NCBI RefSeq assembly: GCF_964199755.1 | Contig: NC_133906.1 | Span: forward strand, 9,920,001-9,984,000 | DNA: 64,000 nt | From: Larus michahellis | Taxonomy: Eukaryota > Chordata > Aves > Charadriiformes > Laridae | Direction of reading: 5' to 3' | In this document: positions 23,301-33,559 of the stretch, piece after piece | How positions within the stretch are numbered: the first letter of the stretch is position 1 | How the letters are laid out: each line of letters begins with the position of its first letter | Made by a program: the position numbers and the translations under genes | Notes under the pieces: generated by a model | What the model saw: the letters and a program-made list of their open reading frames with translations, nothing else | What the model was told of the DNA's origin: nothing | Database searches by the model: none

Positions 23301-26300
23301 CCCGGTAATTGCCAATGCTGCGTGCGCTGAAGCACCAGCGTAGGATGCTCTGGGCATTTCTGCGCCAAGGACTCCGTGTATTGCCAATCGCCGGTGGCTT
23401 CCACTTCACGTGAGGTTTTTCTCTCCCCTCTCCACCCCCATGTCCTTGTTTAACACTGGCCTTGCACCAAGGGATGCTGAAGCCAGGGCTAATGGGCTCT
23501 GACGCTGCTTTTCTGGAGCGGGAAATGAACTAAGGGCTGGGGATTGCTGTGTCCCACCGCGGGGTCCCCGCTCACTTACGATGGCCTTTTCCCGTCTCTT
23601 CTCCAGCTGGCCCCAGTGCCCGCTCCCGCCCTGACACTGCTCGCTGTTCTCACACCTGGGAAGCGAGGGAGAGGAGGTCAGCCGGGGGATCCGGCGGGGA
23701 AAGCTTCAAACGTCAAAGCGAAGCTGAGACACGTGGCGTCTGCAGCAGCGGGTGGGTGGGCGCTCGGAAGCACCGTGAGCCCAGTGGAGATGGGGCTCTG
23801 CAAACCCTGGAAAGGACACTGGGAAGTCCTTTCTGACAGATGCCGGGAGGGTCCCAGCTGGCGCTCGCCCCTTCCCAGGCGCAGCTCTGGCCCCTGCCCA
23901 TGCCCCATCACCCCCAGCACAATGAAAATCCCTGGCTGCTTCCCCCCGTGCTGCTTTCTGATGATGTTTTCAGCAGCTACTGATGTAGTACCAGTTATTT
24001 CAATGGTTTTTCTTTTATGAATTAGCATCTTGATTACTTGGGCTAGGAGACCAGAGCAAGCTGGGGCTGCCACGCACCGGGGCAAAAACACAGGATGCAA
24101 GAACAGCCCCAAGTGCCTCCCCCACTGCCCCCTGTACCTGAAGGTCCGTCTGCTTGCAGGTGATCGTGACCGGCAGCACGAAGATCCCGAGCTGGACCGG
24201 CTCCGTGGACAGTAATGCAAACTGGTCCTGGAAAGGGGGTTTCTCCGCAGGCACAGCTTGGTGTCGCCATGTTCCTCCTCCTCCTCTTCCTCCTCTTCCT
24301 CCTCCTCCACGGGGGAGCCGCTCTCACTGCAGCTGTCTTCAAAGACAGTGTCGTACTCAGGGGTCTTGCAGAAGACCATGTCCTCGTCATCGAGGGCACT
24401 GTCCAGAAAGCCAAAGTGCTTTGTTAAGCTGGCTCTGATCTCCTGGTCTCTCAGATGCTTGACGCCGTCCTTCCACAGCATCTCGCCACCCGCCTCCTTC
24501 CCACTGAGGTCCAGCCCCTGGTAGTGGGCGGCTGGGACCCTCCTCTTGTGCTCCATCTCCACCTGGCTCGGGGGATCCCACGACTTGAGCACCTTCCTCT
24601 GCAGGGCAGCCTCGGGCTTCAGCACCTGGCAGTAGTCGTGGTCCCCGAAGGAGCGGGAGAATGGCCGCTTGAGCAGGCCCTGCTGCTCGGGGAGCGCGGG
24701 GCGCCCGGCGGCTCGGCTCAGGTGGGCGAAGAGCTCTGTCCTCTCGGGGTGCTTCTTGGGGGCTTTCTGGGAGGCTGCTGCATCCCCTGTGCCCCTGGGG
24801 CTGGGGGCTGTCCCGTCCTCTTTCCCTGGCTCCTGAGGGATGTCTGGCTTGTACAGGTCCTCCTCGGCAGGCTTGTATGGCGGAGTGGTGGGCGGCGTGA
24901 GACCTGAACCCCCCCCGAACAAAGGGCAGGAGTCAGCTCGGCCCCCCCACCATCCTGCCCCGTCCCACCCCAGCGTTGCAAGGGAGGGAGGCTGCTCAGA
25001 CCCTGCAGCTTCATCCATCCAGTGGCACTTGGGGGAAAAAGGATGCCTGATCCCAGAAGGGACCAGAGGACTCTCCCCCTCCTGGCTAATGCAGGGGCCC
25101 CCTGAACTGTCCCCCCATCACAAACGCGTCCCCCCAGCACCAGCATCTCTGAAAGATGCAGCTTGGGAGCTGCTTCCAGTGCTGGGATGTGGAGGCAGCA
25201 CATGGGAAGTCCCCTGCATTTGCGGTGCAAAGCAGGGCTCCCTGGATGGGGAATGACTGGTTATTAGGAAAAATTTCTTCACGGAAAGGGTTGTCAAGCA
25301 TTGGAACAGGCTGCCCAGGGAAGTGGTTGAGTCGCCATCCCTGGAGGTATTTAAAAGATGTAGATGTAGTGCTGAGGGACATGGCTTAGTGGTAACTTGG
25401 CAGTGCTGGGTAAATGATTGGGCTTGATGGTCTTAAAGGTCTCTTCCAGCCAAAACGATTCTATGATTCTATGAACACGGCCGCTTGGCTGCGCTTGGCT
25501 GGAGCTGGGAACTCCAGGCTGAATCTAAGGTAAATTTGCCCCCTCCCAGGGAGGATTTTTGCAAAATTAAAAAATTAAAAGCCTGTCCTACCTGCCGTCC
25601 CACACAGCTCCACGGTCAGCATCGGCTCAAAGTTTCTCTTCCCAAAGGTTGGGTCACTGGAGAAGAGGAGAAAATAAGGAGAGAGAAGGTGTTTAGGTGA
25701 ACCACAGTCCCCCCAAAACCAAAAAGCAGCTGAGAAAACGCAGCCTACAAGCGAGCCCTCCCACTGTGGCTGGTGCCTGATGGAGTTACCCCCATGGAGG
25801 GGTACGAGGGGCAGCGGGGCGAGCAGCGTGCCCTCCCCTCCCGGCACGTTGCCCCTGGCACACAGAAATGCCTTGCCCTCGGCCCGGGGCTCTCTGAGCT
25901 CCTTGCACCTGAGCAAGGGCCGCGGCTCCCCACAGCCCCGTGCCCAGCAGCACGGCTCCGTCTGCTCTGCAAAAGCACCTTCTCTTGCTCCCAGCAGATC
26001 CATGCCCAGCCAGACAAACCAGCTAGCGCTTTCCAGCCCCAGCGCGGTTCATTTAGCCCCGTGCGCACTTACGTTTGTGCCAAGGACAGCGTGAGACACC
26101 TGGGTGTTTCTGAAAGGCAGGGAGAGAAGCAAGGTTACCAGAGGAGCTGTGCTCCTTCCAGCGCCCGCCGTGCTCCTGGGGGGAGCCGGGACCCCTCTGC
26201 CCACCCCAGCCTGGGGGACCATGGGCTTTGCCAGCCTGCAAGGCGGCAGCGGCTGCGGGAAGGCTAACACTGCCAGGGTTGAGCCATTTGTGCTCACCAA

Positions 26301-29300
26301 GCACTTGCAGATAGCTGCGATTTTGGGGCACCGGTGCAGCTGAACCCCAGTGCCCGGGCATGGGGAAGAGGGACCTGGAGGGATGGGGCAGCCCAGTCCC
26401 TGCTGGGTTAGTGTTACAACGACTCCTGCATCTTGTTATCAGGATGGGGAAACTGAGGCAGCAGGCCCTCCCCTGGATTGAAACAGCACCCCAAAACCAG
26501 AACAGGGCCCCAACTCCCCATGCATGGGACCCCACAGCCAGCTGGCATGTGGGTCAGGGCTCAGCTGTGCTTGGGGCTGCTCACAGCTTCACTGCCAGCT
26601 GGGTGCCCGGTGCCTCGCCAGCAGCGCTTGCCCGCAGCAGGGATGACATGGGCCGTGCGGGTGCCCTGGGAAGGGGTGAGCAGAGCCACAGCCCCCAGTC
26701 CCCCTCACCTGCTTGCTCCCGGAGGGCACAGCGATGGCTTTCAGCCCCGTCGCCCACCTCGCCGTCCCCCAGGGAGCCCAGGGAGAGGGGCTGGGGCTCT
26801 GCCAGCAGTGCTGAGCTCCCGCTGTCTCCCTCCTCCGTGCCCCCGACCTCCACTTCAGCTGCTGGCTCTTCTGCGGAAAAGCCCTCCAGCCCCGGGCACG
26901 CTGCAGGCTCCCTGCAGGCCAGGGCATCCCGGGGGCCACGGCTGTCCCCTACCTCCCGGGGGACGGAGGGCTCAGGGGGTGGCTCGTCAAGGAAGGAGAG
27001 CCAGTGGCCAAGCTCGGGGTTGAGTCTCTTGGACCGGCGGACGGCATAAAGGCTGCTCTCCTGCTTGCGGGCCACCTTCCCCGCAGCTGTGCCCAGGGCA
27101 CCCGCATGCTTCCCAGCATCGTCCTCGAGGCCACACGGCTCCTGCGGTGCCTCTGCCTCGGCCCCAGGGCTCTGCCGCAGCTCGCTCTTCTCTGGTGCCA
27201 TTTTGGCTCTGGATGTGCAGGTCCCACCAGTGTCCTCCCTGTCCTGGGCCAGTGGCACAGGGGAGTGGGAGCCAGGCGGCCGGGCCAGGGCGGCGTACAC
27301 AGGCTTGCCCAGGCGGTATGGCTTGCTCACATCGCACAGCAGGTCCCGCGCCAGCAGCTCCTTCAGGATGGAGAAGGATGCTCCAGGCTTCTTGCAGCTC
27401 CCGGCCGCCTGCCAGGCACAGCCTGGCCGGCTCTGGGCACTGCCAGGGGGGCCCGGCTGCGCAGGACAGTCCGGTTTGGCTCTCTTGAAGGGGCTGCTGC
27501 AGGGCTGGGGCTTGACGTCGGTGGCATCCCGGGCAGGCAGCTTCCGTGGTGGCAGGCAGTAGGTGTGCATGTAGCGGATGAGCTCCACCATCGAGTGCAT
27601 TTCCCCCTCGCAGGAGAATTGGCTGCTGGAGCCATCCTCCGCCGAGGACGGGGGGGTCACCAAGTCACCAGAGCTCAGCGAGTCCTCACTGGAGTCGCTG
27701 TCATCCTCGTGATGGACGCAGTTGCCTGGGGATGGGTGGTGGCGGCTGCTGGGGCACTCCTCGGGTGCCTGGGGGGCTTTGGTCTGGGGGCAGGGGCTGG
27801 CAGAGGTGAGGTGCCGGTGCAGCTCGGTGCAGCTGCGGCTCTGCGCCTGCGGGACACTTGCCCTCCTGTCCCGGGGACCCTCCACCTTTGGAGAAGAGAG
27901 AGGAGAAAGTCAGCCTTGAGCCCTGCAGCCATGACCTGACACAAGTACCAGGTGTGGGGGGAGAAGCCCCCTGGGCTAACAGAGCCACCCTGCATCCTCA
28001 AATTCCCGGGTCCTGGCCCACCAGCATACCAACCTGCCTGCAGGTCAGCCCCACTCCCCAGGGGCCTTCCACGGGGCACGCGGGGACGGCAGCCCAACTG
28101 CTGCCCCTCCAGCAGCCGGCATGCAATGGTGCTCCTTCTCCCCGGCAGGGATTTGCTGCTTTTCCCAGGCAATCTAATTTGCCAGGCCTAATGCACCACA
28201 CAATTACCATTAGCCAAGTAGAAAAATCTTTGATGGCAACTTCTGCTGGGTTTCAGGAGATTAGCTTAAGTGACGGGGTCGGCTCTGCAGCGCGGCATGC
28301 GGCTCTCCCCAGCGTGGGCTGTGAGTCAGTGGGGAGAGGGGTGAGGGGGCAGCCAGGGAGCACGGGGGGCGGGGGCTTTCACAAACCAGTGCTCAGGGAA
28401 ACCGGGAGAGGCCTGACCCCACTGGATCCAAATGAGATCGAAATGTTTCTCAGCCCAGCACGAAGCCCCGAGGTTTTGCTGAGCCTGGACTGCAGCAGGG
28501 ACAGGAATGCCACGTGCTGCTCTGCCGGCGGTGACAGTCCCTGCCTGTCCCCAGCCCCTGGCCCCGCTCAGAGGCTGCCCACGCTCCCCAACACCATCCT
28601 TTGGTGTCCTCTTTTAGGATGGTTCCCGAGAGCTCAGTGCTGGGATGGGCTCGAGCTCTGCCTGCCGAGGAAGTACCTTTGTGCAGGGCCGTGTGGGTCG
28701 GGACTTGGGGGTCCCCGGGCGCCGGGCGCTCCCATCCCGCTGAGCCTCGCAGCTCGGAGGCACGTGCGATGGAGAGAGGAGCAACTTCTTCAGCTGCAAA
28801 GAGAAGCGGCAAGAAAAGGAGTCGGCATCGCAGCGAGGGCAGGAGAAAGCGCCGGCGGGGCCGCAGCCCCTCGGCTCGCGCCTGCGCTGGGCGCCTCCAT
28901 TGCTGAGCATCCCGCCCAAAAATGGGTGAGGAAAAATAAAAAGGCAGGGAGGCATTTCCCACCTCCCCATGGCTGTGGTGGGTGGGCGCCCAGCCACGCA
29001 CAGCCCCGAGGGGGGTCGGGGCTGTCTCCACAGCATTCACCCGTGCCCCCGGGGACCCCCAAGCAGGTTGGGGTGGTGGGAACATCCCAGGGGAATCCCC
29101 GCTCCCGTCAGACACACAGGAGCTGTCGTGCCATCCAAACTTCTCACTCCATCAATTCTGCCCTTAGGTGGCAGAGGCTTACACTGGCATGAGTGACGGG
29201 TTTGGACAGCTCGCTCGGGTCGCCGTGCAAGGCTCATTTAGCTGAAGCGTCCAGAGAGGGCCTCGACTCATTAATGAGCTTTCAAGGCGTTTTGCAGATG

Positions 29301-32300
29301 CAAGCCCCTGTGGGACACGCTGAGGCTCTTCCCCAACACGCTCTGTCAAGCTCAAGCCCACGGGCGGTGGGAGTGGGGTTTTCCCTGGGTTACCCACAGT
29401 GCCGCCACTTCTGATGGCAAGGTCAGCATAACAGTTTTCTTCCACTCAAAACCATTTTTGGTTGGGGAGGGGTGAAAAAAACCCAAACCCCACACCCGGC
29501 AACAACATTTCATATTCCACCCATGTCGCGCTAACAACCGAAGGCGACAACAGCTCAACAGCCAGACGACTGCGGGGGACTGCACGGAGGAGACAGATCT
29601 GGGGCTCCTGTGCTGGCCGGTGGGCATGGAGCCCTGGGGCGGGCACAGGGGGGGCTTAAGGGGTGATAGAAATAAGGGGTGCCCGGGTCAGGGTCTGCTG
29701 GGAAACATCAACTGGGGCACCCACAGCTTTAGGCGTGCAGCTCCTGTTGGCTGGAAGCAACCAGCACCTTTTCCCCGCCCCCCCCCTGCAACGTATACAT
29801 CCTATATATACACATACATATTGTGTGTGATATATACCCCCCTGCGCAGGGCGTGGGCGGTGGAAATGCACGCTCTCACCACTGGATGTCACTCCTCCCG
29901 GCCACAGCCCCGGCTTTTGGGGACACCCCGGGGACAGGCTGGGGGTCCCTGGGGGGAACCTTGAGCCCCAGGAGGGAGCGGGCTGGCTGCCCCTGTCCCA
30001 GGGGTCCTCCCGGGGACGGCGGTTGGTTGCAGCAAATGCTGCCAGTTAGTGCAGGCCAGGAGGGGGAGCGGGGCTGGAGCCCTGGTATTGCAGGGAACCA
30101 AGAGGGATGCTCCAGTCACCAAATCTGTAGGGACTGGAGGCCACGCAGCCCCGGAGGGGGTCGTGGTAGAAGGCACGGGGGGGGTCAAACCCTCCCAATT
30201 GAATGCTGAGGGCAGGGGATGTCTGACACTCCGGCCAAGCCCCCTCTGTCCCTCCTGCGAGAGCAGTGGGGAGCTCAGCCCCGAGGCAGAGCCGGGCGGG
30301 AACAGCCACCGTTGCCCATGGGCACGGGGCTGGGATGCGCTAGGGAGACCCCCCGGGCAGCCCCACATCCGTGCGTCCTATTAAAAGCAGGTGTGGGTCT
30401 TGCCAAAGCAGCTCCCACCCCTTTGACACCCGCCCCCACCCCCTTCATATATATATTTGTATACACACAGCTTGTTCCCGTGAGGATGGTGATGGAGGTG
30501 ACAGCAATGATGCAGAACATGTATACGTATACAATACAAGTATATGCTTTGGTATTGACGGTTAAAGAGAGTTTTAAGCCTAGAATGAAAAAATTCAGAC
30601 CTTTGCTTCCTATCATACCCATGCAGCCGGCTTATCAGGGGCTCATCCAAATCCACCTTAAACAGTAGGAAGTGGGTTCTTACTAGAGACAGCTCATCAA
30701 ACTCGGGGGCCGGGGGCGGCCCCCCCGTGACCGGGGCGGTGGGTTTGGGGGAGGGGGCAGGCGAGGTGTAGGCATGGTTGAGCGTGTCCCCCTCTTCCAT
30801 AGTTCGGAAGGCAGCCAGGCCCATGTCATCTCCCTGTATATCATCCAATGTCTCGGTGAGGGCTGCCAGCAGCGCTTCGTTCTCGCTGTCTATTATCTGG
30901 AAGGAGCAGGCAGAGAAGAGAGGGGCAGTTAGGCTGGGCAGAGGGACCGGGGGATGCTGGGCAGGGGACAAGAGCGGACGGTGGTACCACACCAGCAACC
31001 ACACTTCCCCGTGACACCGCAGGGGACCTGGGACAGTTTTTCCCCAACACAGCACCACGATGTGATGAGGAGCCCAGAGACCCGGCTGGAAAAGGAGCAT
31101 CAGGCTGTCTCCCCCATGCCCCCAGTGGGAAAATAATGAATCAGAGCATCTTCTCTCCCCACAGTCACCTCCACCCCACCATCAGGCAAACAGGATCAGT
31201 GATTAAAAGGCTCCTTGGCCAAATCCTCCTGACTCTGGACTGGCTATCACAATGCTGCTGAGCGGGGCTGGGAGCAGCATCCAGCCAGCACAGGAGCCTG
31301 GGGAGGGGGCAGGCACAGCCCCCTGCCCTCTGCAAGTCTGGGGAGGCCTGAGAGGGCACGGCTGGTTATTCGCAGCTCTCCTGACGGGGAAGGCAAAGAA
31401 AATGTGGAGAGCCGTAAGCCCAGCTCGGGGCTGCCCAGTGGACAAGAGAGCACGGCCCCCCAGGGGAAGCTCAGCCTGGGCTGCACCGCTGGCCGGATGC
31501 CGCAGCCTGCAACAAGCAGTATGGGGTGTTGTTTTTTCATGAAAAGCCCCCAGATGCAGGCACCTCCAGCTCAACAGGGGCTCTCAGCCCTCATGCTTAC
31601 AGCCGGCTGTGCCCAGCAATCTGAAAGGGACCCTATCGACAGAGCAAGGCCCCCAGAACGCAACACGAGATGGGCCTTGTATTACAGCTCCCCTCACCTA
31701 TTTTTTTTTGGCAATCTGGGGATGCTGATGGGAGATTTGTGAATGTCTGGGGCTGTGCTGGGCCAGGCAGGGCCACGGGCTCCCCCTGCCTGCTGCCCTG
31801 ACATGCTCCCCTTAGGCGCCTCTTTCCATCTGCGCTTCATCTCGGCTCGGCTCATCTCCAGCCCTCCCAGCGCCCTCCCAGTCCCACACAGCCCCACAGT
31901 CCCCTTCCAGTCTGGATATACACTGCAAAAGCCCAGAAGAGGATGCAGAAGCCGAGGAATGGCTGGAGCAAGCCAGGAGCTTGCTCCTTGTCCAACAAGA
32001 AGCAGGCTACCATCAGCTACAAAATTAGCACAGGGGTAAATTCAGGCTTGCCGGGAGGACTGTTGACTGCACACAGCCTCCCGTGTTTCTCTGATCTTGT
32101 TTGAAAATTAAATATCTTTTATTCCATGCCCTAACCTTGCTCGCAGTTACTAGAGCAGGCTCCAGGGAAAGGCAGCAGGATGCTCCATTTTTGGCTCCGT
32201 TTCTTTTCCTCCTGTTATTGGCACGAGACCGCTGTGCATACAAGTTCAGTGGGATACATTTCATCATACTCCGCTGCTCCTAATGGGCCTGTCTTTTGCA

Positions 32301-33559
32301 TTTCTTTTCTGTTTATCTTTTCCCCAGGAAGTTCAGCGGAAAATATGCATCTCGTGATGAAGGTCCCTCAGCTGGACTGGACCATTTTCAAGCACAGCAT
32401 CAGCATAGCACAAAAGCCAGAGGGTTGTTATTATGGCCAGGTTCAAAAATATTGGGGCTTTTTGCCCCCCACCCCTTGTTTAAATACAAATCCTTTTCCT
32501 CCCTCCCAAAATGTAACCCAGAGTTGGTGACTTGTGGGCACCAGTGGGTCACAGCCTCCTTGTCCAAGGGGGTAAGGGTGCTGCCTGGGTGCTGCTCAGG
32601 AGGGCACGGTGACCCCAGCCCCCAAGGATGAGGCACATCCAGGGCACAGCACGGGCTTTGGGAAAGGCGAGCAGGCTGCCCAGCCGGCTCCGCGCCTGGT
32701 CCCCAGGCAGCCTCCACAGCTCCCTGCCTCCAACCCGCCTGTGCTGCGCTCACAGCCCTGCCCTGGCACCACAGCTCCGAGAGATGCTCAGCTCTTCTGC
32801 AAGGAGAGGCAAAAACAGTGCCGAGGGACAAGGACCAGCCCTGCCTGTGCCTGGGAGCATCCTCTGCCCTGGCACTGCTTTGCACCACGCGGTCCCGGGT
32901 GCTGGCACAGCGATGGGTCCACCCCAGCACAAAGGCGAGGAAAGAAACCAGCTGCCGGAGGTACCCCAGCCCCAAATACAGGGAGGATGCCAGAGCTGGA
33001 GAGACGGGGGAAGGGGATGCTTTCTGCTCCTGGGAAATTAATATACCTGCCCCGTTCCACAGCCCTGAGACCCCCACACTGCCGCCCCCGCACACCCTGC
33101 CATCCCGGGAATCGAATGGGACATGCTGCACACCAGCTGTAACTCCCTGCTAATGATATATCACAGGAGGGTTGGCTCAGCAGCCCTCCTCTGCTCATCC
33201 ACCTCCTCATTAGCCTTACTCCACTTGCTCCATTTAGAGCCGGCATGCAAATTAATGGAGCACTAATCAGCTGGGGAGGGACTATTAATAGTTGTGTGTG
33301 TTCCCTCCTTCCTCCCTCCTTCTCCCTCTCCTCTTCCCTTCCCATCTCCATCCTCGGGTCCCCTGTGCCAGGGGGATGGGGGTACCTGGAAGAGCTCGGA
33401 GTCGTCGGTGCTGTACTGGCTGGAGTCGGTCTCCGAGTGCTCCCCGCACCATTGCAGCTCGCTGAAGCAGCCGGCCGAGTCGAAGTCACTGGCATCCAGC
33501 TGGGACAAATCAATCTCAGGGAAGTCAGAGTAGAGGTGCTCCTCGCCGGACACCTCATA
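20281..33559 (-). CDS. PPARGC1B: PPARGC1B (PGC-1beta), coding exons 2-12; exon 1 outside window
   Basis: Nuclear coactivator that docks on ERR, NRF and other receptors and drives mitochondrial biogenesis and lipid metabolism genes. Joined exons give 1001 residues; the human protein, with exon 1, is about 1023. Domains in order: N-terminal acidic activation segment ([19 protein letters not shown], then [18 protein letters not shown]); LXXLL motif LKKLL across exons 3 and 4; [11 protein letters not shown]; a third motif [27 protein letters not shown]; the HCF-1-binding motif DHDY; an all-Glu run; a short RS-rich part ([10 protein letters not shown]); an RRM with RNP2 VVYIRN and RNP1 DKYGFITY; and the family C-terminus [16 protein letters not shown]. 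The RSEHAALS- and RKRNEPSF-like part separates it from PGC-1alpha and PPRC1. All junctions are GT-AG and phases match. The Glu run that mammals carry in exon 5 is absent. Upstream intron 1 fills the right half of the window. Confidence 0.97.
20428..20450 (+). repeat. MIR-like remnant
   Basis: GGAGGGAAACTGAGGCACAG resembles the conserved part of MIR-type CORE-SINEs (GAGGAAACTGAGGCACAGAG). It is too short to be sure. Confidence 0.3.
22074..22228 (-). CDS. PPARGC1B: PPARGC1B exon 11: second half of RRM
   Basis: 155 bp, acceptor ttgctcag, donor gtaaga. Carries RNP1 ([19 protein letters not shown]) and [14 protein letters not shown], then [10 protein letters not shown]. Phase 1 at the end fits exon 12. 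Confidence 0.96.
22591..22712 (-). CDS. PPARGC1B: PPARGC1B exon 10: first half of RRM
   Basis: 122 bp, acceptor tttgccag, donor gtgggt. Encodes [20 protein letters not shown] then [20 protein letters not shown]; the last Arg codon is split with exon 11. Confidence 0.96.
23117..23134 (+). repeat. GT microsatellite
   Basis: TGTGTGTGTGTGTGTGT in intron 9 of PPARGC1B; short. Confidence 0.9.
23580..23655 (-). CDS. PPARGC1B: PPARGC1B exon 9: basic linker before RRM
   Basis: 76 bp, acceptor cttcccag, donor gtaagt. Encodes [20 protein letters not shown] then REKAI, which runs straight into GEGRVVYI of exon 10. In mammals the same place reads [15 protein letters not shown]. Confidence 0.93.
24138..24903 (-). 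CDS. PPARGC1B: PPARGC1B exon 8: DHDY motif, acidic run, RS part
   Basis: 766 bp, 254 full codons with split codons at both ends. Reads [77 protein letters not shown], a run of 12 Glu, then [10 protein letters not shown] and [15 protein letters not shown] fits the HCF-1-binding motif of PGC-1 proteins. The donor GTACAG is used; reading through it would extend the ORF into intron 8, which is not real protein. Confidence 0.95.
25240..25476 (+). repeat. CR1 LINE 3' fragment
   Basis: Starts near GGGGAATGACTGGTTATTAG, passes AGGAAAAATTTCTTCACGG, GGAACAGGCTGCCCAGGGAA and TGGAGGTATTTAAAAGATG, and ends ATTCTATGATTCTATGAA. It lies in intron 7 of PPARGC1B, antisense to the gene. Confidence 0.95.
25592..25656 (-). 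CDS. PPARGC1B: PPARGC1B exon 7
   Basis: 65 bp, acceptor ttctccag, donor gtagga. Encodes [20 protein letters not shown] then A, with split codons at both ends. Nearly the same as the mammalian segment DPTFGKKSFEQTLTVELCG. Confidence 0.95.
26073..26109 (-). CDS. PPARGC1B: PPARGC1B exon 6: 37-bp exon
   Basis: Only 37 bp, acceptor gcctttcag, donor gtaagt. Encodes (E)[11 protein letters not shown](T), which aligns with mammalian DSPRCLMLALSQS. It is needed to keep exons 5 and 7 in frame: phases 1 in and 2 out are both satisfied. Confidence 0.9.
26440..26462 (+). repeat. MIR-like remnant
   Basis: TTATCAGGATGGGGAAACTG followed by AGGCA resembles the MIR stretch ending in GAGGAAACTGAGGCA. In intron 5. 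Confidence 0.35.
26709..27885 (-). CDS. PPARGC1B: PPARGC1B exon 5: large central exon
   Basis: 1177 bp, 392 codons plus one base; acceptor ttctccaaag, donor gtgagg. Landmarks: [54 protein letters not shown] (contains LXXLL), GKPVYAAL, and [20 protein letters not shown]. The ORF continues past the donor into intron, but frame and homology end here. Very GC-rich, so antisense ORFs are shadows. Confidence 0.96.
28165..28270. other. AT-rich candidate conserved non-coding element, intron 4
   Basis: The block from AATCTAATTTGCCAGGC through CAATTACCATTAGCC to GGAGATTAGCTTAAGTG is AT-rich in GC-rich surroundings and full of TAAT-type homeodomain core sites. Function is not shown. Confidence 0.3.
28677..28793 (-). 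CDS. PPARGC1B: PPARGC1B exon 4: receptor-binding LXXLL
   Basis: 117 bp, 39 codons, acceptor tctttgcag, donor gtactt, phase 0 both ends. Reads [20 protein letters not shown] to SRPTRPCTK; mammals have LQKLLLATS at the same place. Together with DELSL of exon 3 it forms the main nuclear-receptor box. Confidence 0.93.
29797..29837. repeat. TA/CA-rich simple repeat, intron 3
   Basis: CATCCTATATATACACATAC, then ATATTGTGTGTGATATATAC. Imperfect alternating purine-pyrimidine. Confidence 0.8.
30684..30896 (-). CDS. PPARGC1B: PPARGC1B exon 3: activation domain
   Basis: 213 bp, 71 codons, acceptor tccttccag, donor gtaaga, phase 0. Reads [20 protein letters not shown] then [10 protein letters not shown] and PEFDELSL. 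The LLAAL box lies in the acidic activation domain. A Pro-rich stretch follows. Confidence 0.96.
33200..33300. other. Candidate regulatory block beside exon 2
   Basis: AT-rich block in intron 2 with a perfect octamer ATGCAAAT (33245-33252), followed by TAATGGAGCACTAATCAGC and ACTATTAATAG. Octamer next to TAAT cores is a typical POU/homeodomain layout. Function is not shown. Confidence 0.3.
33386..33559 (-). CDS. PPARGC1B: PPARGC1B exon 2: N-terminal acidic region
   Basis: 174 bp, 58 codons, acceptor tctccgcag, donor gtaccc. Reads [20 protein letters not shown] then [25 protein letters not shown] and DDSELFQ. It matches mammalian exon 2, so about 25 residues with the start Met (exon 1) are missing from the window. 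Confidence 0.96.

Noticed and set aside
23678-25018. 446-codon minus-strand ORF as one exon
   Set aside because: Only 24138-24903 matches PPARGC1B; both ends run into introns past clear splice sites.
26978-27939. Long plus-strand ORF opposite PPARGC1B exon 5
   Set aside because: Antisense shadow of a GC-rich coding exon with no domain of its own.
27858-29192. 444-codon plus-strand ORF
   Set aside because: It crosses exon 4 of PPARGC1B in antisense and has no recognisable domain; it is open through GC richness.
31222-31245. CTCCTGACTCTGGACTGGC resembles parts of miR-378a
   Set aside because: It lies in intron 2 rather than intron 1, and there is no complementary arm to form the hairpin. I saw no match to the mature miRNA on the gene strand elsewhere in the window.
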